Shown piece after piece: positions 48,001 to 54,855 of a stretch of 64,000 nucleotides of DNA. A model generated the notes under the pieces. The model did no database searches. It was not told the origin of the DNA and saw only the letters and a list, made by a program, of their open reading frames with translations. The stretch is from positions 30,052 to 94,051 of the forward strand of contig NZ_CAKKLY010000010.1 in the NCBI RefSeq assembly GCF_918698095.1, in the 5' to 3' direction. Within the stretch, counting starts at the first letter, position 1; the number at the start of each line of letters is the position of its first letter. A program made the translations under genes and the position numbers. This DNA comes from Arthrobacter sp. Bi83 (lineage in GTDB: Bacteria; Actinomycetota; Actinomycetes; Actinomycetales; Micrococcaceae).

Positions 48001-49006
48001 CCCCGGCCAGGGAGTAACGACGCAGATCACAGACAGTGAACTCAACACAGCGGTCAATATACAGTCCTGGAACCGGCCAGTCTTGGAACGCAACCACATT
48101 CATAACGGAGGGCGAGGCGAGGCAGGGCTGACCGCTTATCGCGTCGATGTCAGCGGCATTGCACTCAGCGGCCCAAACACCAACATTCTGTCAGGCACAG
48201 CCGCAGAAAGAACTGTCCGCTTCCTCGAGTCCACCATCCCCGTTGGGGTTACTGAGATTTGGAACCAGGACGCCAACGTTTCAGCATTTAGTGGAAGCAC
48301 ATATGTCGAGGGAGGCCTGACCCTGACAGCCGGCGTGGTCATCAAAGCGAGGCTGACGGTCTTCGGCATGATCAAAGCGGAAGGAACCGCCCTCGCACCC
48401 GTAATCTTCACCTCCGAGTCCGATGATAGCGCTGGAGGGGATTCCAACGGCGATGGAATCACGCCGATCACTGACCAGTACATCAGCGTCCGGCTCGAAA
48501 CCGGATCTAAGGCCTCGTCGCTCAGGTACTCGCTGTTCATGCACTCCACGACGGCCGTATCTGTTGGCGAATTTATCGGCTTGTCCGTAGACAACAGTAA
48601 GTTTGTAGACACGAAGGCAGCGTTCCAAGTTGACGGTGCCGCGCACTTTGACCCTGCCCTGAGTGTGTACTACCCATTGCTTCCCTGCGCACCCCCCTAC
48701 GACTCAATGGTGACCGTAAGCAATACATGGTTCGGCTCGACGGGATTTCCAGGCGTTGAAGCCGATCTCACAAGCTTCGCCGGCCTGGCCATCGATGACG
48801 CGCTAGTTGGCGGCCTTTACGACATGGCCACTGGGCAAGCTCCGTTAACGGGCAGCGTAGGAACGAACACGCGGCCTTGGGCAGGCTATTCCTGTTCCCC
48901 AGGAGACCCCTCCAAGACGGTTTCCTTCCCCGTGACGCCTGTCATTCTTGGCAGCACTCCAAAGGTCCCCGCAATTGAACCGTGGACCAGCTTTAGCCAA
49001 AACTAG
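45056..49006 (+). CDS. Secreted Ig-like/beta-helix repeat surface protein
   Basis: Exported protein of 1316 residues. GTG 45056, preceded by TTGGGGG, begins a signal peptide (hydrophobic core LGLFVAVIVLMGIVSV, cleavage near ATAAG, residue 32). Five Ig-like repeats of about 90 residues follow (about 33-480), each with VGSKLTA, KYQW or RYQW and a GSK-x-GY/AY segment; these occur in many Micrococcaceae cell-surface proteins and hydrolases. From about 484 on, a long beta-helix-like region repeats about every 190 residues, with GVVVKGTLTVSGTLKAEGT and SDDSAGGDSNGDG, a calcium-type aspartate motif, four times. No LPxTG, no C-terminal helix and no catalytic domain are seen. Likely adhesin or structural matrix protein; function inferred. 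Flanked by resolvase and ATPase debris. Confidence 0.8.
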   Translation: MGDGLPGRILGLFVAVIVLMGIVSVPPATAAGVLGAPVPVVSGTARVGSKLTALPGAWGPAPVSLRYQWLRSGLAIAGATASTYVETPADLGRTVAVRVTGSKTAYATTTRTSKPTAAVGAGVLGAPVPVVSGTARVGSKLTALPGAWGPAPVSLRYQWLRSGLAIAGATASTYVETPADLGRTVAVRVTGSKTAYATTTRTSKPTAAVGAGVLGAPVPVVSGTARVGSKLTALPGAWGPAPVTLKYQWGRNGTAVSGATAPSYSPNPADLGARVSVTITGSKSGYTTLARTSTTTIAVGTGTLTAATPTIAGTPTVGSPLAAVVGTWTAGTTYTYQWRNDGVLLSGATGATYLPVAADFGGKISVTVTGSKTGYISLTRTSASTPAVAAAALTAPVPTVTGTPKVGTTLTAVTGAWGPDPVTLKYQWNADGLAIAGANTPTYALVTGDAGKTITVTVTGTKAGYTSADKTSAPTATVVAAPAGVIRFSGSIDQDTTWSTDEASVFLLDSVTISPGATLLVKPGVVVKGTLTVSGTLKAEGTAVSPVIFTSASDDSAGGDSNGDGPTPTTEQGTPLRVAGIATIVLSHIKVDHSDQLAEYVFDPNGKKPMLQVTDSELNATLNAGDANRPVVERNRIHSRGQAGLSAYRADVSGIALSGPDTNILSGTAQERAVSFGDSSIPVGAAMIWNQDSNASAFSGNAYVEGSLTLTSGVVVKARLTVSGTVKAEGTAAAPVILTSDSDDSAGGDSNGDGATPVTDQVSPLRVESSAGVVLSHVRADNSYMLFDWIFDVSGRQASLQITDSELNTAVNIESSKRPVLERNHIHNRDRGQAGLTTSRVDVSGISLSGSNTNILSGTDVERTVRFHESTIPEGFTETWNQDSNASAFVGDPQVGGNLTLTPGVVFKGVVTVWGTLTAEGTPTAPVIFTSDSDDSAGGDSNGDGATAPFDQGWHIVTAGPATIILSHVRMNHSQQLFNWSNPGQGVTTQITDSELNTAVNIQSWNRPVLERNHIHNGGRGEAGLTAYRVDVSGIALSGPNTNILSGTAAERTVRFLESTIPVGVTEIWNQDANVSAFSGSTYVEGGLTLTAGVVIKARLTVFGMIKAEGTALAPVIFTSESDDSAGGDSNGDGITPITDQYISVRLETGSKASSLRYSLFMHSTTAVSVGEFIGLSVDNSKFVDTKAAFQVDGAAHFDPALSVYYPLLPCAPPYDSMVTVSNTWFGSTGFPGVEADLTSFAGLAIDDALVGGLYDMATGQAPLTGSVGTNTRPWAGYSCSPGDPSKTVSFPVTPVILGSTPKVPAIEPWTSFSQN
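45151..45782 (+). repeat. 270-bp tandem repeat, two identical copies plus a partial third
   Basis: 45151-45420 and 45421-45690 are identical base for base as far as I can read. The third copy starts at 45691, has one substitution (AAATTG to AAACTG near 45745) and departs after about 45782. The unit is 90 codons, one Ig-like domain, so copy number can change without breaking the frame. Confidence 0.93.
46617..48480 (+). repeat. Four diverged about 570-bp repeats in the beta-helix region
   Basis: Units begin near 46625, 47192, 47762 and 48334, each opening with GVV(V/F/I)K and containing DSAGGDSNGDG about 35 codons later, then NxxxERNxIHxRGxAGL and LSGPxTNILSGT (absent in the last, partial unit). 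The units are clearly older than the Ig-like duplications. Confidence 0.75.
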
Positions 49007-49007
49007 T

Positions 49008-49655
49008 AGGGCCGGGTTCGTCCTTGTGATCGATGAGATGCAGGACCTCGACACGGAGCTGCTGGGTGCGCTTCTGAGCGTTCAGTACGCCGCTGGTCAA
49101 CGCGGCTGGCCCATGTACATCCTCGGCGGAGGCCTGCCGTCCCTGCCGGGCCAGCTCAGCGAAAGCCGCTCCTACGCCGAACGACTTTTCCACTACTGCA
49201 TGGTCGGCAAACTCGCTCCCGACGCGGCAGCAAAAGGGGCAGTCCTCCGAGGACAGGCCCTCGATACCGTCCTCGACGCCGCGGGCGGCTGCGCCTACTT
49301 CCTGCAGGCCTACGGACGCACACTCTGGGAAGCCGCGTCCGAGAAAGAGATCACTGTCGGAGACGCCCGCCTCGCGGTCGAGCTCGGAACAGCAGACCTG
49401 GACCACGGCTTCTTCGTTGCACGGTGGCAACGGGCAACACCTGCCGAAAGGAACTACCTACGTGCCATGATCCAGGACGGTGAAGGCCCCTCAACCACCG
49501 CAGACCTCAGCGGGCGACTTGGTTAGGACCACAGCTCCCTCACAAGCCAGCGCGCCCGCCTGATCGAAAAGGCATCATCTTCTCGCCCGAGCACGGACAC
49601 GGGCAATTCACCGTCCCCGGCATGGGCGGCATTCATCACCCGCCGGGAGGAGTGA
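49008..49655 (+). pseudogene. Truncated, frameshifted ATPase gene
   Basis: Starts abruptly two bases after the Ig-repeat stop within a Walker B region (FVLVIDEMQDLDTELLGALL) and continues with ILGGGLPSLPGQLSESRSYAERLF, as in the ORC/Cdc6-like ATP-binding proteins common on actinobacterial mobile DNA. The N-terminal half, including Walker A, is missing. At about 49523 the frame stops (GRLG then TAG), while the family-like C-terminus (IIFSPEHGHGQFTVPGMGG) goes on in other frames to 49655, so at least two frame changes are present. Confidence 0.75.
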
Positions 49656-50058
49656 CCAGGCAACCGTTAGCCCGCGTGCACCACAGCTGTCAGCTTGGGG
49701 TGTGCCCTAACTAGATCTGTGTGCGGTACCCGACAGAACCCATTGTGCGACGGCGCGGGCATGTGCGGTTGGATGGGCTCCCGCCGGCAGAGCCTTTCCG
49801 CCGCGCTGCTTGGCTCGTTCTGGGGAGGCAGGAAAGTCTGCCAGTAGCGCAGCCGGCACAGCTTCTCGTGTCTTCGTCCTGACCCATCTCCCCTGCCCGG
49901 CGCCCTGGAATTCGGACGCCAACCAAGATTGAGGAGAGTTTTGCCACCCCTCAAAATCAGGCATCTAAGACGGCGGCGTCGTGCAAGCTGAGGTCCTGAA
50001 CGGGGTCACGAGCTGGGGGAGCAGGAGCGCAGAGCTGGTGGTTGAGGGCGACAGAGGT
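49656..50058. other. About 400-bp region without a recognisable gene
   Basis: No convincing coding frame or RNA gene between the ATPase remnant and the transporter promoter. Short minus-strand frames to 49964 show no family. Probably eroded sequence at the join of the accessory patch and the catabolic cluster. Confidence 0.5.
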
Positions 50059-50076
50059 TGTTTCACATTGGAACAC
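50059..50076. promoter_or_regulatory. Palindromic activator site A (MHS transporter)
   Basis: TGTTTCACATTGGAACAC; arms TGTTTC/GGAACA are a near-perfect inverted repeat. The same 18 bases occur at 54733-54750 before the esterase gene. TGT-N-ACA palindromes are typical enhancer sites of AcoR-type regulators, and such a regulator is encoded at 51705-53537. Confidence 0.75.
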
Positions 50077-50097
50077 TGTGCTTTGCGACACACTCTT

Positions 50098-50121
50098 TAC
50101 CGTGGATACAGATGCCGTGGC
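50098..50121 (+). promoter_or_regulatory. Conserved promoter block A
   Basis: 24-base block beginning TACCGTGGATACAGATGC, 39 bases downstream of the start of site A. It matches 54772-54795 at 19 of 24 positions with exactly the same spacing to the palindrome, and TCACA recurs at the same offset (50127 and 54801). Likely the core promoter; the sigma factor is unclear. Confidence 0.6.
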
Positions 50122-50221
50122 GGTTGTCACATTTGGGGGCGCCGCGGCAATGCTGCCCGTTGCTTCTCAGTGCGGGTTACAAGGTCATTCCCACCTATCT
50201 GTTCCGTTGGCCCAATGAGCC

Positions 50222-50239
50222 TGTTTCAAGGGAGAAACA
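50222..50239. promoter_or_regulatory. TGTTTC-N6-GAAACA palindrome over the transporter ribosome site
   Basis: A perfect 6-bp inverted repeat whose arms resemble the upstream activator site. It encloses AAGGGA, the ribosome site, one base before the ATG. It could be a second operator or a leader hairpin hiding the ribosome site, or chance. Confidence 0.45.
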
Positions 50240-50240
50240 C

Positions 50241-51620
50241 ATGACAAGCACTACAACATCGCCGCCGGCGATGACACCCCGCCGTGCGGCGACAGCCGCG
50301 CTCCTGGGGAGCGCCTTGGAGTACTACGACTTTTTTGTTTACGGTGCAGCGGCCGCCCTCGTCTTTAACGTGCTGTTCTTTCCTTCCGGGGATCCCACTG
50401 TTGCTTTGATCGGGTCATTCGCAACTTTTGCGGTAGGTTACGTGGCCCGGCCCGTTGGCGCTGTCGTGATGGGTCACTTCGGCGACCGTCTGGGCCGCAA
50501 GAAGGTCATGCTTGCCACTGTGGTCATGATGGGTGTCGCCTCATTCGCCATCGGGTGTCTTCCGACCTTTGACCAGGTAGGGCTGCTGGCCCCGGCACTG
50601 CTGGTGGTCTTGCGAGTGGTTCAAGGTTTCTCTGCGGGAGCTGAATCCGCAGGCGCCTCGACGTTGACGGTTGAGCATTCCCCGGCAGGACGCAGGGGTT
50701 TCTTCACCAGCTTCGTTATGGTTGGCTACGCCGTCGGCTGCTCATTGGCGACTATCGTCTTCCTGCCGGTGGCGCTCCTGCCCGCCGAACATCTCTATGG
50801 TTGGGGCTGGAGGGTCCCCTTCTGGCTCAGCGCCGTCGTCGTCGTGATTACTTACTACGTGCGGAGCCATCTGGATGAAACGCCCGTATTCACCGAAGCG
50901 AAGGAAGAACGCGCGGTACGAAAGCTGCCGCTGAGCGACGTCTTCAAGTACCACTGGCGCAGTGTGATCTGTGTGGCCGGTGCATCCCTGATGGCAGCGA
51001 TGCAGACTTTGTTCGCTGTTTTCAGCTTGTCCTACGGAACCTCGGTCGGCGTGGACCGGAGTGCGATGCTCGCCATTATCTCCGGCGCCATAGCGCTCTC
51101 CGTCTTTACTCTTCCGGCAGCGGGCTACCTCTCTGATGTCATCGGCAGGAAGCGGACAATGCTGATTTCCTCTGTAGGGTGTGCGGCCACGATCTTCGGT
51201 TACCTTTGGGCGATCTCGACGACGGACATCCTGCTGATCGGGGTCTTCGCGTTCATCAACATGACTTTGTTCTTCGGCTGCTACAACGGCGTTTGGACGT
51301 CGTTCTTCGCCGAGCAGTTCCCGGCTCCTGTGCGCTTCACGGGCATGGCCGTCAGCAACCAGCTGGGCAATCTCCTGGCCGGCTTCGCACCAATGGTCGC
51401 GGCGATGCTCCTCGTGCCGGGCCCGTCAGGCTGGCTGCCCGTCGCAGTCTTTGGTGCGGTAGCCGCCGGCATCGCGGCCGTCGCAGTCCTCGGAATGCGC
51501 GAGACTTCCAAAACCCCCACAGAGCTGCTCGGTGGGCCGCGGGCTCAAGCCACAAATCCCGAACGTTCCCTGGACGAGCCTGCTGGGCCCAAGCGGACCG
51601 TTGAGGCGGTCACGGACTAG
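50241..51620 (+). CDS. MHS-family (metabolite:H+ symporter) MFS transporter
   Basis: Probable proton-coupled uptake carrier of 459 residues with 12 predicted helices. The opening ALLGSALEYYDFFVYGAAAALVF and the loop motif GHFGDRLGRKKVMLA are characteristic of the MHS family (carriers of carboxylates such as citrate, ketoglutarate, shikimate), followed by RVVQGFSAGAESAGA. ATG 50241 with AAGGGAGA is chosen; the frame is open to 50058 but that part overlaps the operator. By shared promoter elements with the ketone operon, its substrate is likely a pathway compound such as a hydroxy- or dicarboxylic acid (inference). It is convergent with the regulator gene. Confidence 0.88.
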   Translation: MTSTTTSPPAMTPRRAATAALLGSALEYYDFFVYGAAAALVFNVLFFPSGDPTVALIGSFATFAVGYVARPVGAVVMGHFGDRLGRKKVMLATVVMMGVASFAIGCLPTFDQVGLLAPALLVVLRVVQGFSAGAESAGASTLTVEHSPAGRRGFFTSFVMVGYAVGCSLATIVFLPVALLPAEHLYGWGWRVPFWLSAVVVVITYYVRSHLDETPVFTEAKEERAVRKLPLSDVFKYHWRSVICVAGASLMAAMQTLFAVFSLSYGTSVGVDRSAMLAIISGAIALSVFTLPAAGYLSDVIGRKRTMLISSVGCAATIFGYLWAISTTDILLIGVFAFINMTLFFGCYNGVWTSFFAEQFPAPVRFTGMAVSNQLGNLLAGFAPMVAAMLLVPGPSGWLPVAVFGAVAAGIAAVAVLGMRETSKTPTELLGGPRAQATNPERSLDEPAGPKRTVEAVTD

Positions 51621-51638
51621 TAGACCCAGTAGATCCCT

Positions 51639-51681
51639 AAAATAACGGGCCCCCGACGTTTCGTCGGGGGCCCGTTATTTT
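51639..51681. terminator. Bidirectional intrinsic terminator
   Basis: Perfect 20-bp stem: 51639-51658 (AAAATAACGGGCCCCCGACG) with 51662-51681, loop TTT, T/A runs on both ends. It serves both the transporter and the convergent regulator gene. Confidence 0.95.
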
Positions 51682-51704
51682 GGACTGTGTTACTCGTTCC
51701 CGGG

Positions 51705-53537
51705 CTACGGTCCCGGAAGGATCATTCGTTCGTCGTCATCAATTTTGAGGGCGCGCATTTTGCGGTACATGGTGGTGCGGCCGATGCCCAGAATTTCTGC
51801 GGCGCGGGACTTGTTGCCGTCGGCTTCGGCCAGGGCGGCGACGATGGTGTCGCGCTCGGATTGCTCGTAGCGGCTGAGCGAGGAGAGGGTTGTCTGGCGC
51901 ATGGGGGCTGGCAGGTCTTTGGTTTGGATCAGGCCGGTGCCGGCCGAACGTCGCAAGTTGGCAAGGAGCCGTGCCAGCTCGGCGATGTTGCCGGGCCAGC
52001 GCCAGGTCAGCAGGCATTGGAGGGCTGCGGGGGAGAACCGTGGCGAGGGTGCCCCGGGGAAGAGTTCGGCCGAAACCTCGCGCACGATGTCCAGCAACTC
52101 ACCGCGCAGTTCCACAAGGGACGGCAGGTGTACCGGAGCTTGAAGGCCCTCAGCTTCGTGGTTGGGGTTGAATGGGCCGCTGGTCCGTTCGGTAAGGATG
52201 ACACGTGCCCCTGGGTGGACGCCGGGGCGGTGGGCCGACGCGAATTCGGTGAGCTGCTCTACCAGTTCGTGGCCGATGCCTGGTCCGGCGGTAACGAGGA
52301 TTCCGCAGCCTTCTTTCAGTGCCGCTTCCATGCCTGCCCAGGCCGTTGGGTCCTCGGTGAGCATTTCTGCGGTGAATGTCTTGGGCTCGCGCCCGGTGTG
52401 CTGGCGCAGCCACTTTGAGGACTGGTAATGCTTCCCGGTACCAGGGCCCCCGGTGACGCGGATTAGGCCATCGGCGGTGGCGGCAACGGTGAGTTCGCGT
52501 TGGAGCACGCTGTAAGAAGTTGTCGTCCGGGCTTGGCGGGATGATAGGCCGTCCAGCACTTCGCGGAGCGCGGGCGCAGACTTTTGCTCTGGGTGGTTGA
52601 CGACGGAAATCCCGCCCTCGGCTGCCGCGCTGGCTGGCTCGGTAAATTCGAGCGCGAAGATCGCGTCCTGGCCTGCTCGGCCGAGACGGCGCACCATGGC
52701 TTCGGTTCCGAGCACGGGAAGTTCGAGTTGCAGCTTGTCCTGGTCCCAATGGTGCATGCGCAGCATCTCCCACAAGTAGGCGTGGGACTCGGCGTCAAAA
52801 TGGGCGAGTGCGGGCAGGTCGGTCATCACGGTTTCCGAGTTCATGACCAGGACCGGATGCTTGGAGGACCGGAACTGGCGGTATGTTCTGGCCAATTCGA
52901 GGTTCCGGGAATCGGCCATGAGTTCGAGCGCTTCAGCTATTTGATGACCGGCCTGCCGGGCCATGGAAACCATCAGGGGGCTTGAGGCATCAACGTGGGA
53001 GGCGATGGACAGCGATCCCACGATCCGGCCCGTGATGGGGTGCTTGATGGGGGCTCCCGCGCAGGCCAGTCGGGCCAGCGCGTCATTAAAGTGTTCATGA
53101 CCGCGGACGAAAACCACTCCGCGCCCCTCAATAGGGGTGCCGAGCCCGTTGGTGCCCAGAGCCAGTTCGGAAAAGACAAAACCTTCCGCGGCATTGGCGT
53201 TGTCCAATGTCCGGGCGTCCTGGGCATCGACAATGCGCCGCGAGACGATCTTGCCCTCCTCATCGGCGAGGAAAAGGGCCATCCGGGTGTCGGTGAGATT
53301 GCTTTGCCACTGGTCCAAAATCCTTCCGGCAGCGCGCAGGATTGCACTGTCCGGATCAACCTCGCCAAGGATGTGGGGACCGGTTGCAGGGTTGACGTGG
53401 TTCGATACCGAGCGCCGCCAGCTCTGTTCGATTTCTTCAGCCACCAGCGACGCGGGGATGGAAGCCCTGACGAGGCCCTCCGTGATCAGCTGCTCCCGGG
53501 CGCTCCGGAGCGCGTCTTCACGCCGTGATTTGTCCAT
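51705..53537 (-). CDS. AcoR-like GAF/Fis transcriptional regulator with degenerate AAA+ domain
   Basis: Transcription factor of 610 residues with the layout of sigma-54 enhancer-binding proteins: N-terminal AcoR-type sensor with a GAF-like domain (about 60-210; NAAEGFVFSELALGTNGLGT), a central AAA-like domain (about 340-545) and a C-terminal Fis-type helix-turn-helix (about 562-597; NKSRAAEILGIGRTTMYRKM). Walker A remains (GGPGTGK, 363-369) and WPGNIAEL is kept, but the GAFTGA loop is absent and the Walker B acidic pair is replaced (CGILVTAG). Such sigma-54-independent forms occur in actinobacteria. ATG 53537, 13 bases after the alcohol dehydrogenase stop on the same strand: same transcript. 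Likely activates the two promoters carrying the TGTTTCAC palindrome. Confidence 0.85.
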   Translation of the reverse strand: MDKSRREDALRSAREQLITEGLVRASIPASLVAEEIEQSWRRSVSNHVNPATGPHILGEVDPDSAILRAAGRILDQWQSNLTDTRMALFLADEEGKIVSRRIVDAQDARTLDNANAAEGFVFSELALGTNGLGTPIEGRGVVFVRGHEHFNDALARLACAGAPIKHPITGRIVGSLSIASHVDASSPLMVSMARQAGHQIAEALELMADSRNLELARTYRQFRSSKHPVLVMNSETVMTDLPALAHFDAESHAYLWEMLRMHHWDQDKLQLELPVLGTEAMVRRLGRAGQDAIFALEFTEPASAAAEGGISVVNHPEQKSAPALREVLDGLSSRQARTTTSYSVLQRELTVAATADGLIRVTGGPGTGKHYQSSKWLRQHTGREPKTFTAEMLTEDPTAWAGMEAALKEGCGILVTAGPGIGHELVEQLTEFASAHRPGVHPGARVILTERTSGPFNPNHEAEGLQAPVHLPSLVELRGELLDIVREVSAELFPGAPSPRFSPAALQCLLTWRWPGNIAELARLLANLRRSAGTGLIQTKDLPAPMRQTTLSSLSRYEQSERDTIVAALAEADGNKSRAAEILGIGRTTMYRKMRALKIDDDERMILPGP

Positions 53538-53550
53538 CACTTTCTCATTC

Positions 53551-54609
53551 TCAAGCAGTCAAAACGATGCGTCCAGCGATCCCGCCGGCAGTCAGGTCGT
53601 CCAGGGCCCGGGAGACTTCAGCCGCGGAAAGGGTCCTTTCGGACACCGGGATGGTGGGCAGTTCCCCTGCTTTGGCAATCCGGACCAGATCCTGCAGTTG
53701 AGAAAGTGTCCCGACAAAGCTGCCTTCGATGCGAATCATGCGCAGCGCCAGCATGGCAGTGGGTAGGGTGACTTCACCACCGAAGAGTCCTACCTGGATC
53801 ATCGTCCCTGCCTTGGCGAGGACATCGAACGCGGACGTAGCAGTGGCACCGTTATTGACGAAGTCCACGACGGCACTGGCCGGCCCGCCTGCCGCGCGTT
53901 GAATGTCCGCTGCCCCGTTGCCTCCTCCGGAAATAACCGTGCTGGTTGCGCCCATCTCCCGGGCAAGGGCCAGGTTCCGTTCCGCGACATCGACCGCGCA
54001 GATGTTCCGGTGGCCTTGGGCCCGGAGGATCGCTATGGCGGTCAGGCCCAGCCCTCCTGCCCCGAAGATGACCACGGGCTCGTCCGGCCCGAGCGGAAGA
54101 ACCTTGTCCACGGCACTGTGAGCGGTGAGACCGGAACACGCCAGGGTCGCCGCCCAACTCGGGTCAAGGCCCTCAATGTCCACCAAGTACTTCTCGTCGG
54201 GCACCATGATGTACTCGGCGTAGCCGCCGTGGCGTGCCACTCCAAGGTTCTGTCCGGCAGCGCAGCGGTTATCGTGGCCTTCCCGGCACTGGCGGCATGT
54301 GCCGCAGCCGATCCACGGGTAAATCAGTCGCACGTCACCGGCGCTGACGGATGCAACGTCAGCACCTACCTGCTCGACAACGCCCACTACTTCGTGGCCC
54401 AGGACCATCGGGTACTGGATGCCGCGGTCTTTCATGCTCATGTGTCCGCGGCTGCCCAGGTCGTAGCCGCCTTCGCGGAGGTGGGTGTCGGTGTGGCAGA
54501 CGCCGGCCCGCATGACTTTGAGCAGTACCTGCCGCCCCTCGGGGCTTGGCGTCGACAGCTCCAGGTCATGGATGGTGGCATCGTCCGGGAGGACGGCGAA
54601 TGCGTGCAT
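53551..54609 (-). CDS. Zinc alcohol dehydrogenase, ChnD-like (6-hydroxyhexanoate dehydrogenase)
   Basis: Medium-chain NAD-dependent dehydrogenase of 352 residues. Catalytic zinc ligands are Cys38 (GVCHTDTHL) and His72-Glu73 (GHEVVGVV); the structural zinc cysteines are C102, C105, C108 and C116; the Rossmann motif is GAGGLGL. The segments LGSRGHMSMKDRGIQYPMVL and IYPWIGCGTC resemble Acinetobacter ChnD (6-hydroxyhexanoate dehydrogenase) closely, more so than ordinary ethanol dehydrogenases, as far as I can recall that sequence. It would oxidise the omega-hydroxyacid released by the esterase. ATG 54609 has AAGAGG 8 bases upstream. Divergent from the esterase operon; the regulator gene follows. 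Confidence 0.85.
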   Translation of the reverse strand: MHAFAVLPDDATIHDLELSTPSPEGRQVLLKVMRAGVCHTDTHLREGGYDLGSRGHMSMKDRGIQYPMVLGHEVVGVVEQVGADVASVSAGDVRLIYPWIGCGTCRQCREGHDNRCAAGQNLGVARHGGYAEYIMVPDEKYLVDIEGLDPSWAATLACSGLTAHSAVDKVLPLGPDEPVVIFGAGGLGLTAIAILRAQGHRNICAVDVAERNLALAREMGATSTVISGGGNGAADIQRAAGGPASAVVDFVNNGATATSAFDVLAKAGTMIQVGLFGGEVTLPTAMLALRMIRIEGSFVGTLSQLQDLVRIAKAGELPTIPVSERTLSAAEVSRALDDLTAGGIAGRIVLTA

Positions 54610-54731
54610 TGCGGAACACCTCTTCATTGTGGCAATAGGTATCCATCCATCATGACCAACAATTGCTGCAGCTTCCAATACCAATCCATGACCCTTTTAG
54701 GGCGCGTTCCGGTATCAATGCATCCGCTGCA

Positions 54732-54750
54732 GTGTTTCACATTGGAACAC
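54732..54750. promoter_or_regulatory. Palindromic activator site B (divergent adh / esterase promoters)
   Basis: GTGTTTCACATTGGAACAC: arms GTGTTTC and GGAACAC form an inverted repeat with one mismatch. 18 of the 19 bases are identical to site A. It lies in the 246-bp gap between the divergent alcohol dehydrogenase and esterase genes and may serve both directions. Confidence 0.78.
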
Positions 54751-54771
54751 GTGTGGCATGGAGCACAGTCC

Positions 54772-54795
54772 TACCTTTGATGCAGACGCCGCGGC
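54772..54795 (+). promoter_or_regulatory. Conserved promoter block B
   Basis: 24-base block beginning TACCTTTGATGCAGACGC, 39 bases after the start of the 54733 palindrome, matching block A at 19 of 24 positions with the same spacing. It is 60 bases before the esterase ATG and is the probable core promoter of the esterase-monooxygenase-aldehyde dehydrogenase operon. Confidence 0.6.
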
Positions 54796-54855
54796 ACGCA
54801 TCACAACAGGGGAGAGGCCGCAGGCACCAACAGATCGCGTCAAAGGAGACCCACA

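Noticed and set aside
50058..50240. N-terminal extension of the MHS transporter from TTG 50058
   Set aside because: It would translate through the operator and promoter; the ATG at 50241 has a ribosome site and a family-like N-terminus.
54610..54731. Mirror copy of the conserved promoter block for the alcohol dehydrogenase direction
   Set aside because: At the equivalent distance on the minus strand the sequence (around 54687-54710) shows no similarity to the block, only a short CCCT/AGGG palindrome.
50105..54801. Sigma-54 (-24/-12) promoters for the AcoR-like regulator
   Set aside because: GGC appears in the conserved blocks but no GC element at the correct distance, the regulator lacks GAFTGA, and actinobacteria usually have no sigma-54.
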